The notes beneath the pieces were generated by a model. The model had not been told where the DNA came from. It ran no database searches and saw only the letters and a program-made list of their open reading frames with translations. Shown one piece after another: positions 55,829 to 64,000 of a stretch of 64,000 nt of DNA. This DNA is from Ianthella basta. Lineage: Eukaryota; Porifera; Demospongiae; Verongiida; Ianthellidae. The stretch covers positions 3,118,879 through 3,182,878 of the forward strand of contig OZ025877.1 in NCBI GenBank assembly GCA_964019415.1, written 5' to 3'. The position numbers were made by a program, and so were the translations under genes. Positions within the stretch are counted from its first letter, which is position 1. Each line of letters begins with the position of its first letter.

Positions 55829-56605
55829 TTAAGGGGGTGGGTGCACCTGTTTTGTGAGAAACATGGAGACTTTGTTACCCGCATAACTTTTGCAGTGTAT
55901 CTACTAGCTACTTCTTACTTTCTACACTGTTTCTACTGTACCTGAAGTAGAAGTTGCGCTGCATGCCTCTTTGGCTAGTTGAGGTAGCTGATAAGGACAG
56001 TTTTGCTGACGATCACTTAGACCATGTTTATTACGCCTGTTTCCTTGTAATTTGCGGCTACAACATCACGCTTTCGCATATAGATGTTTCTTGATAGAGT
56101 AAATGTTCGTAAGTGGGGGATTTTCTGATTTCGACCAGGAAGTGCAAAACCCATTTTTCCTGTCTCACGAATTTGTGTAGAATTTGCCCATTGCGGCCAC
56201 TACACCAATAATATTTACAAATCCTCGCGTACATGCATGGACTACGTGGTAATAATGTGTGCTAGAAAGTTTCAGAAGTCTAACTTGAAAGATGATTGAA
56301 TAAAGCGTAATAAATGAAGTTTTATTATTGCAACGCAACAGGGATATTGCGCAATCACCGGAAATGCTTGCGATAGAGTGGCCCTGAGTCTTCCTCACTT
56401 CTCCTTCATTAATTGGGCACATTTGGCGAAAGAATTGTTACTATGCCTAGTTGGAACTTTGTAGTCTTGGCACTGTCACGAACAGCGAATTCTAGGCTGC
56501 GTACGTAGGTAGCCTTGTCGACGACCATACTTCATGCTGTGCTATGAATACAATTATGACATCATGAATAAATAATGAGATAATTAGGTGCACCTGCCAC
56601 CTTAA
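55829..56605. mobile_element. MITE-like element, 777 bp, inverted sister of 44705-46054
   Basis: Ends TTAAGGGGGTGGGTGCACCT and AGGTGCACCTGCCACCTTAA. The interior aligns with the flanks of the nested insertion in the sister copy. The pre-insertion site ATGGACTAC (56237-56245) is intact. Confidence 0.82.
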
Positions 56606-57232
56606 CCTTCTGGTGGGGGTGCAATTGTCTCCTGTTGCTGGTTAGTTGACCTGGAGACCCTGTAGCACATGTAATTTACTCTGTCACCTAAGTAGATGAC
56701 TGGCTGTGTGTGACTGTGTTGTCAAAGGACCTGTAGGATTGTCCAGTTGAAAGATGAGCTCACCTGGAGGATGAGCCAATTGACAGTTTACAATACAGTA
56801 TGTACATATTATGGTATGCAGTCTACTACTGTGTGGCCTCTTCATCTTCTAAGCAAAGGAGTTATCTCTTCCATGTATTGTCTTCACTGGGATGTACAAC
56901 AACGGGGGGAGTTGCTCCAATTGCCATACAAGCATTGTACAAACAGTTTCAGCTTCCATGCAGTCAACTCTAGAAGTCAACCTACTGTCCTATTGTATGC
57001 GCATATTGTTACAGCGGGTTGAGTAATATATGAACACTACTAAAGTGAAGTGTGATCAGATAATGAATGGATGTTTTGTCAGCTCTCACTACGCCAAAAA
57101 CTAAGAAAATGCAACTCTGTGTAAAGAGTTTATCTACATTCAATAGTGTGTATGTATGTACTGTATGTATTGTGTTATAGTGTGATGTAGTACTCCTTTC
57201 GTTGTTGTAGCTTTGGCTTGTTTGTGTGCACT

Positions 57233-57976
57233 TTACCTAGCACAATAGGATGGCCTGTAGTAGTAGTAGCTGTATCCTCTATACTGGTAGCTACAATTGT
57301 AGCCAAATACAGTTGCAAGGATCACCGTAGTAACCAAGATGGGGTAGGAGACAGCGAAAACCAGTACAAGGATAAAGCTGATGATGCTGAACTTTCTGGC
57401 TTCCTTCAGTTTGTTGCTCTCCTTCTTACTGAGGGCCTGTGGGAATGGGGATGGGAGATGTGTGTGTGTGCTTATCTGCATCTTCTGTGTGGGAGTGTGG
57501 TTGTGCAGTGGGTGGGTGTGATACTCGCCATGATGCTCAAGATGGTGGCTGGCACAAGGCAGAGGAATCCTGGCAGCCAAAACAGCACTGTGAAGATGAT
57601 TGTAACCACCACACTGGTCACAAAGGCATACTTGGGGAGTTTAGTGTCTGTGGGCCTTGGGAAAGTCTGCTGTGTGACAATGGGCATCTGAGGTTGGGCT
57701 AGGACCACCTGTGGCTGTAGAGGTGTGAGGGGAGGGGTAGTGAGAGTGTGAATGGTAAAAGTCTCCACTTCACTGTATCTACCAGTTTCCACTTACAGCA
57801 GGATAGGGCTGTGTGTAGTACTGTACTCCTGTCTGAGGTGGTGGTGGTTGGGCCTGAACTGGGAGGAACTGCTGAGGAGGCTGTGTTTGTTGATTGAAGG
57901 GCTGTCCTGGTGTAGGATTAGGAGAGCTGTAAGGAGGGGCACCTGTGGCCTCTTGGGTCTTCTCCACTTCTGCCAT
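57233..57976 (-). CDS. CD225/IFITM-like array, gene L
   Basis: Exons 57797-57976, 57529-57714, 57233-57436, all phase 0, about 189 residues. N-terminus MAEVEKTQEATGAPPYSSPN; PKYAFVTSVVVTIIFTVLFW; FSIISFILVLVFAVSYPILV; tail YQYRGYSYYYYRPSYCAR. The second intron begins ATG|GCGAGT where sister genes have ATG|GTGAGT, so either a GC-AG intron is used or splicing is weakened. One codon is deleted in the VATQQTF region (VTQQTF). Confidence 0.75.
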
Positions 57977-58817
57977 CTCTCCTCTCTTGCAATAAAGAGA
58001 TCTTCTTCAGTCTGCACTTGAGTAAATCTAACAAGTCTGTCCTGTTTCCTTCTACCTAGGCTGTTATGGGGTTGTGTCTGTACTCTGACCTTGTAATTGT
58101 ATGAGGTACAGGAATGCAGGTAATTATTCGGTATTCAATTACTGGTCATGCATGCTCAGGCATAGCTGGCCTAGCTGGCCTTCCTTAGGAATGTCTCTGG
58201 ATTCTTTAGGAATGTGCTACCAAACAAACAAACAAACAAACTCTGTTGACCATACTGTTTGGTCAGTTCGTTTTACCTGTCTGCAGTGATCACTTTCTGT
58301 CGCACTCTTAAGCTGAACATTCCTTTTATGGAGAGTGTGACAAATATCACATGCTGTTATTTGGACCCCGGCAGCAAATAGATGCATTACTCTGAAGATG
58401 AACAGACATAGCCACAACTGTTTGGCCACTTATGTCTGGTCTTGTATTGAAAGGAAACATCTCTGTCTTGTGTTCATACTAGTACAAGACCAAGGGGAGT
58501 CGATCCAGCTACTATGCAATCATTGTAGAAATGCTTCCAGTCTTCATACAGTTAAGCTATTAGAGTCAAAAACCAATATTGATGTTGTGCCGACACTGTT
58601 ACAACTGGTTCAATGTCTCCACTGCTACAGAAGTGTGTGCATGGTCAGAAATAAAGGGATGTTTGTGCCTGCTCTAACTGCATCGAAAATCATGGAAAAG
58701 TTACAGGTCTGTATAAAGGGGGTTTGCCTACATTCAATAGAGTGTCATGAGTTGTAATGTGATGCGGTAGCACTACTTCCGGTCGGAGGCTGCTTGAGGC
58801 TGAGTTGGTATCCTTCT

Positions 58818-59553
58818 TTAGTATGTGCAAGAGTAGTAAGAATAATAGTATCTGTATCCCCCATAGCGGCTGCCACAACCAAATACAGTTGCAAGGATCA
58901 CCGTGGTAACCAAGATGGGGTAGGAGACAGCAAATATCAGTACAAGGACAAAACTGATGATGCTAAACTGTTTGGCTTCCTTCAGTTTGTTACTCTCCTT
59001 CTTACTGAGGGCCTGTGGAAAGTGAGGGTGGGATATGTGTGTGGGCTTGTCTGTATCTAGCGTGTGTGAGTGTGTAGTGAGTGGGTGAGGTGTGATACTC
59101 ACCACTATACTCAATATTGTGGCTGGGACAAGGCAGAGGAATCCTGGTACCCAACACAGCACTGTGAAGATGATTGTAACCACCACACTGGTCACAAAGG
59201 CATACTTGGGGAGTTTAGTGTCTGTGGGTGTTGTAAATGTTTGCTGTGTGGCCACAATGGGCATTTGAGGTTGGGCTAGGACCACCTGTGGCTGTAGAGG
59301 TGTGAGGGGAGGGGTAGTGAGAGTGTGAATGGTGAGTCTCCACTTCACTGTATCTACCAGTTCCACTTACAGCAGGGTAGGGCTGTGTGTAGTACTGTAC
59401 TCCTGTCTGAGGTGGTGGTGGTTGGGCCTGAACTGGGAGGGGCTGCTGAGGAGGAGGTTGTGTTTGTTGATTGAACGACTGTCCTGCTGTAGGATTAGGA
59501 GAGCTGTAAGGAGGGGCACCTGTGGCCTCTTGGGTCCTCTCCACTTCTGCCAT
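58818..59553 (-). CDS. CD225/IFITM-like array, gene M
   Basis: Exons 59371-59553, 59103-59291, 58818-59012, all phase 0, about 188 residues. N-terminus MAEVERTQEATGAPPYSSPN; PKYAFVTSVVVTIIFTVLCW; FSIISFVLVLIFAVSYPILV. The tail after the second segment differs (FGCGSRYGGYRYYYSYYSCT): the YIC motif is replaced by GCGS. Its 3' half and 3' flank were copied to relic O. Confidence 0.8.
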
Positions 59554-60606
59554 CTCTCCTCACTTGCAATAAAGGAATTTTCTTCAGTCTACACCTGAAG
59601 GAATCTACTAGGTCTGCGCTGTTTCCTATTACTACGAATCCTTTAATGTGGTCAGCATGTGTGCCTATATAAATTGTATGAGGTAGAGGAATTTGTGTGG
59701 TTGTGTATTGGATTTCATATACCAGTCTTGGTGTCGCGTACCTTTGAACAAACAGGAAGATTGCTGGGTGTGTTTAATTACCTGTTAAAATTTGTTATGC
59801 TTTGTTCAGCAAACTGAGGTAATGTGGGGGTTTAGTCAAGGAACCCTTTCTGATATAGGTAGGTGCCCTTCCCTGCACTTGTCTATTGTAAGCACTGATG
59901 AACTGAAACAACTCTTTTGTTGTTTTAAACAACTTATTCAAATGTGCAATAGAGCCAATCTTTGGTTAAAGTTTCAAACTGTTTGGAGTGAGACCGAACT
60001 ACACGTGTGTTGTGCTACTGTTTTTACTCTAACATCTTTTCACCGATACAATGTACGTATGACATTAGTACACAGCACCTCTGTGTGCACTGTAAGTGTC
60101 ACTGTTCTGACACCTCAGTAGACGGCTGGGCTGTACAGTGTGTGTGTTGTCAAAGAACTTATTGCAGGATAGGTGGGGGATGAGCCCATTAATGTACACA
60201 TGTACATGTGTACATACATGGCAGTCTACTACTGCCTCTCCTTCTCTTCACCGAAGGAGATGTCCTTACTACGTATGTGTAGTCTACACTTGTACAACAA
60301 AAAGGGGAGTTGCTCCAGTTACATTAGAATCATTCTGCAAGCAATTTTCGGTTTCCTAGCCAGTCAACTATAGATGTCAAATACAACTTTCATGTGTGGC
60401 AACTTGTTGAATATTACAACACTAGTACAGATGATGAATGGATGTTTGTGCCTGCTGTCACTACACCAAAAACCAAGAAATGATGCAAGTCTGTATAAAG
60501 AGTTTATCTACATTCAATACTGTGTGTACATATGTATGTGCTATAGTGTGATGCGGTACTACTCTTTCCAGTTCAACACTGTAACTTCAGCTTGTGCAGG
60601 TACACT

Positions 60607-61413
60607 TTACCTAGCACAGTAGGAGGGCCTGTAGTAGTAGTAGTAGCTGTAGTAGCTGTATCCTCCATACTGGTAGTTACAAATGTAGCCAAATACAGTT
60701 GCAAGGATCACCGTGGTAACCAAGATGGGGTAGGAGACAGCAAATATCAGTACAAGGATGAAACTGATGATGCTGAACCGTTTGGCCTCCTTCAGTTTGT
60801 TACTCTCCTTCTTGCTGAGGGCCTGTGGGAATGGATTGGGAGATGTGTGAGTGTGCGTGTGCGTGTCTGTACCTTGTGTGTAAAGTGTGTGTGTGTGTGT
60901 GTGTGTGTGTCTGTGTGTGTGTGTGTCGTGCCTGTGTGTGTCTGTGTGTGTATTTCTCACCACTATACTCAAGACGGTGGCTGGGACAAGGCAGAGGAAT
61001 CCTGGCAGCCAAAACAGCACTGTGAAGATGATTGTAACCACCACACTGGTCACAAAGGCATACTTGGGGAGTTTGGTGTCTGTGGGAGTTGTGAAAGTCT
61101 GCTGTGTGGCCACAATGGGCATCTGAGGTTGGGCTAGGACCACCTGTGGCTGTAGAGGTGTGAGGGGAGGGATAGTGAGAGTGTGAATGGTAAAAGTTTC
61201 CACTTCACTGTATCTACCAGTTCCACTTACAGCAGGGTAGGGCTGTGTGTAGTACTGTACTCCTGTCTGAGGTGGTGGTGGTTGGGCCTGAACTGTGAGG
61301 AGCTGCTGAGGAGGAGGCTGTGTTTGTTGATTGAAGGGCTGTCCTGCTGTAGGATTAGGGAAGCTATAAGGAGGGGCACCTGTGGCCTCTTGGATCTTCT
61401 CCACTTCAGTCAT
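60607..61413 (-). CDS. CD225/IFITM-like array, gene N
   Basis: Exons 61231-61413, 60961-61149, 60607-60822, all phase 0, about 195 residues. N-terminus MTEVEKIQEATGAPPYSFPN; PKYAFVTSVVVTIIFTVLFW; FSIISFILVLIFAVSYPILV; tail YGGYSYYSYYYYYRPSYCAR with five Tyr in a row. The second intron is so rich in CA that one minus-strand frame stays open through it (NTHTDTHRH and on). It is read here as intron because donor GTGAGAAAT and acceptor CCCACAG are conserved. Confidence 0.8.
   Translation of the reverse strand: MTEVEKIQEATGAPPYSFPNPTAGQPFNQQTQPPPQQLLTVQAQPPPPQTGVQYYTQPYPAVSGTGRYSEVETFTIHTLTIPPLTPLQPQVVLAQPQMPIVATQQTFTTPTDTKLPKYAFVTSVVVTIIFTVLFWLPGFLCLVPATVLSIVVRNTHTDTHRHDTHTHRHTHTHTHTLYTQGTDTHTHTHTSPNPFPQALSKKESNKLKEAKRFSIISFILVLIFAVSYPILVTTVILATVFGYICNYQYGGYSYYSYYYYYRPSYCAR
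60885..60952. repeat. (TG)n compound microsatellite
   Basis: TG runs with TGTC interruptions in intron 2 of gene N. Confidence 0.92.
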
Positions 61414-62237
61414 CTCTCTTCTCTGGCAATAGAGGGATCTTCTTCAGTCTACACTTGAGCAAATCTAACAAGTCTTTCCTGTTTCCTTCTACGTAGGCTG
61501 TTATGGGGTTGTGTCTGTACTCTGACCTTGTAATTGTATTAGGTACAGGAATGCGGGTAATTATTCAGTATTCAATTACTGGTCATGCATGCTCAGGCAT
61601 ACCTGGCCTTCCTTAGGAATGTCTATGGATTCTTTAGGAATGTGCAACCAAACAAACAAACTCTGTTGACCATACTGTTTGGTCAGTTCGTTTTACCTGT
61701 CTGCAGTGATCACTTTCTGTTGCACTCTTTAAGCTGAACAGTCCTTTTATGGAAAGTGTGACAGATAACACATGCTGTTATTTGGACCCCGGCAGCAAAT
61801 AGATGCATTGCTCTGTGAAGATGAACAGACATAGCCGCAACTGTTTGGCCACTTATGTCTGGTCTTGTATTGAAAGGAAACATCTCTGTCTTGTGTTCAT
61901 ACTAGTACAAGACCAAGGGGAGTTGATCCAGCTACTATGCAATCATTGTAGAAGTGCTTCCAGTCTTCATGCAGTTAAGCTATTGTAGTCAAACCAATAT
62001 TGATGTTGTGCCGACACTGTTACAACTGGTTCAATGTCTCCACTGCTACAGAAGTGTGTGCATGGTCAGATAATAAAGGGATGTTTGTGCCTGCTCTAAC
62101 TGCATCGAAAATCATGGAAAAGTTACAGGTCTGTATAAAGGGGGTTTGCCTACATTCAATAGAGTGTCGTGAGTTGTAATGTGATGCGGTAGCACTACTT
62201 CCGGTCGGAGGCTGCTTGAGGCTGAGTTGGTATCCTT

Positions 62238-62431
62238 CTTTAGTATGTGCAAGAGTAGTAAGAATAATAGTATCTGTATCCCCCATAGCGGCTGCCACAA
62301 CCAAATACAGTGGCAAGGATCACCGTGGTAACCAAGATGGGGTAGGAGACAGCAAATATCAGTACAAGGACAAAATGCTGATGATGCTGAAACTTTTGTC
62401 CTCCTTTAGTTTATTGTCCTCCTTACTAATG
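62238..62431 (-). pseudogene. Broken exon 3 (gene O relic)
   Basis: Close copy of gene M exon 3 (same GCGSRYGGYRYYYSYY tail), but with a 2-base insertion at about 62375 (ACAAAATGCTGATG for ACAAAACTGATG). The acceptor is also lost: GGCCCATAAG replaces GGCCTGTGG. Homology ends at about 62460 in a CG run. No exon 1 or 2 follows. Confidence 0.8.
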
Positions 62432-62463
62432 GCCCATAAGAATGGAGAGAGGGAGATGTGTGT

Positions 62464-62482
62464 GTGCGCGCGCGCGCGCACG
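62464..62482. repeat. (CG)n tract
   Basis: GCGCGCGCGCGCGCACGC, a Z-DNA-prone run at the breakpoint of relic O. Confidence 0.9.
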
Positions 62483-62520
62483 CATACATGCACCACTCGT
62501 CACTATTATTGAGTTGCTTG

Positions 62521-62739
62521 AAATCTTGACAAGACACTATTCAAAAAGAACTTGATTTATACGTTCATCAGTAATAATTTACGCATACAGGCACTACTGT
62601 ATAAATACAGGATGGATGACAGATGGTGACAGGTCACGTGAGGTAAGGGTGAGGCGCAAACACAAAGGTGAAAGTATTCAAAGAGAACCAAAACGTCTAC
62701 ATAAATCAAGTTCTTTTTGGTAGTGTCTCATCAAGATTT
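62521..62739. mobile_element. MITE, ~220 bp
   Basis: Ends AAATCTTGACAAGACACTAT and TAGTGTCTCATCAAGATTT, continuing AAAAAGAACTTGATTTATA with ATAAATCAAGTTCTTTTTGG, are inverse partners of about 40 bp. It sits at the end of the truncated relic O. Confidence 0.82.
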
Positions 62740-63261
62740 CAAACATGAATCAGTTCCCTAGCCACTCGGGAAATTACAATGTTATTGAATTCATATACAA
62801 GTCTTGGTGTTACGCACCTTTGAACATGCAGGAAGATTGGTGGTGCGTTTAATTATCTGTTAAATTTGTTAAGTTTTGCTCAACAAACTGAGGTAATGTG
62901 GGGGTTTGGTCAAGAGACCCCTTCTGATATAGGTAGGCACCCTTCCCTGCACTTGTCTGAATGTAACATAGATATGCCTGAATGTGATCAAGCATGTGTG
63001 TACCCTGACCTTGTGGTACAGTACGTATGCTGTATAAATTGTATGAGGTAGAGGAAGGTGGGTACTTGTTTATTCATTTACTAGTCATGCTTGGGCTCAG
63101 TTGGTCTACATACTAAGTCTTGAGGACACAGTCGAGTTTCTGTACATTCGATAGTGCATGTGTTGTAATGTACTACATTACATTACACACTGCTTCCAGT
63201 TTGACAGCTGTTTGTTGAGTTTTGTGTAGACACTCTTTTCCTACCTAGCACAATATTGGTA

Positions 63262-64000
63262 TCAGGGTATGGAGGGACCGTATCCAGTGTGGTAGTACCT
63301 CCTAAACTGGTAGTGAACGTTGTAGCTGAATACAGATGCAAGGATCACCGTGGCAACCAAGATGGGGTAGGAGATGGTGAATATCAGTACAAGGACAAAA
63401 CTGATGATGCTGAACTGTCTGGCCTCCTTCACTTTGTTACTCTCCTTCTTACTGAGGGCCTGTGGAAAGGGTGGGGGAGGTGTGTGTGTGTGTGTGTGTG
63501 TATGTATTTACATGCATATGTGTGATGCTCACCATTATACTCAAGATTGTGGCTGGTACAAGACAGAATAGTCCTGGTACCCAACACAGCACTGTAAATA
63601 TCAGTATAGCCACCACACTGGTCACAAAGGCGTACTTGGGGATGTTGGTGTCTGTGGGTGTTGTGAAAGTCAATGGGCATCTGAGGTTGTGTCTGGACCA
63701 CCTGTGGCTGTAGAGGTGTGAGGGGAGGGATAGTGAGAGTGTGTATGATACAAGTCTCCACTTCACTGTATCTACCAGTTCCACTTACAGCAGGGTAGGG
63801 CTGTGTGTAGTACTGTACTCCTGTCTGAGGTGGTGGTTGGGCCTGAACTGGGAGGGGCTGCTGAGGAGGAAGCTGTGTTTGTTGATTGAAGTGCTGTCCT
63901 GGTGTAGGAGTAGGCTGGGGCTGAGTTGGTAAGCGGGATGATGGCTTTTGGCTGAAGGCCTGTCCTGGATCTGACTGGATGAGAAGTTCCATCTCCCTCA
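63262..64000 (-). pseudogene. CD225/IFITM-like array, gene P, frameshifted, cut by window edge
   Basis: Exon 3 63262-63459 is intact (KEARQFSIISFVLVLIFTIS, tail RYYHTGYGPSIP). Exon 2 63533-63707 is 175 nt instead of 189: 14 bases of the IVATQQTF coding stretch are missing, shifting PQVVQTQPQMPI out of frame with TPTDTNIPKYAFVTS. Exon 1 runs from 63789 towards the window end. Relative to genes E/G/I its EGDELAPLQSDP region is also shifted; a Met at 63992 could still open the QSDPGQ frame. The deletion should inactivate the protein unless splicing changes. Confidence 0.7.

Noticed and set aside
1..64000. CRISPR arrays, bacterial operons or prophage
   Set aside because: Spliced genes, microsatellites and metazoan families show eukaryotic DNA; the repeats are transposons and gene duplications, not spacer arrays.

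Overview
This is eukaryotic, animal (metazoan) genomic DNA. The genes have GT-AG introns, the protein families are metazoan (a PARP14-type multi-macrodomain ADP-ribosyltransferase, a CYB561D-type cytochrome b561, an ASPM-type spindle protein), and the introns are full of microsatellites and small inverted-repeat transposons. The mix of short introns, many TACATG/TGCATG-type simple motifs and dense MITEs suggests a marine invertebrate, possibly a sponge. That placement is inference; the sequence does not prove it.

Left part (1-25.5 kb): a LINE remnant (about 1.38-2.09 kb) is followed by one very large plus-strand gene (2.69-25.49 kb, at least 13 exons, about 2,530 codons). It reads as a PARP14-like protein: an unrecognised N-terminal helical region, coiled coil, RRM/KH-like repeats, three macro domains, a WWE domain and a PARP catalytic domain with an H-Y-L triad. 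Exon phases fit across all visible junctions, but one reading-frame break lies at about 17.75 kb. Its introns hold several MITEs, two inverted copies of a ~0.95 kb fold-back element and a hAT remnant.

Middle (25.5-33.4 kb): a 204-bp palindrome, degenerate hAT transposase fragments, a complete three-exon cytochrome b561 gene (28.59-30.02 kb) and a seven-exon gene (30.77-33.32 kb) matching only an ASPM segment around the motif WLNFIL to YNPVWLKLGLE. The CH and IQ regions of ASPM are absent, and unrelated opposite-strand genes follow at once.

Right part (33.9-64 kb): a head-to-tail, minus-strand tandem array of a small membrane-protein family. There are 12 copies with all exons and intact frames, one frameshifted copy at the right edge, and several relics (solitary exon 1, solitary or broken exon 3, deleted exon 2). 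Each intact copy has three core exons: a Pro/Gln-rich cytosolic N-terminus with YxxL or PPPY sorting-type motifs; a first hydrophobic segment with conserved LPKYAFVTS and LCLVPA; and a second hydrophobic segment (FSIISF...SYPILVT) with a Tyr-rich, variable tail. Hydrophobic layout, cysteine placement and an intron between the two hydrophobic segments match the CD225/dispanin (IFITM) family. I infer a large IFITM-like expansion next to a PARP14-like gene. In vertebrates both families are interferon-linked antiviral factors, so this locus is a candidate invertebrate innate-immunity cluster. That functional link is inference.

The array shows its own evolution: repeated 5' and 3' spacer modules, a >2 kb block duplicated between 40.1-43.1 and 48.8-51.6 kb, CA-repeat second introns, a near-invariant ~80-nt first intron, extra exons in two copies, and a nested transposon (with RecQ-helicase-like coding sequence) whose empty site is preserved in a sister copy.
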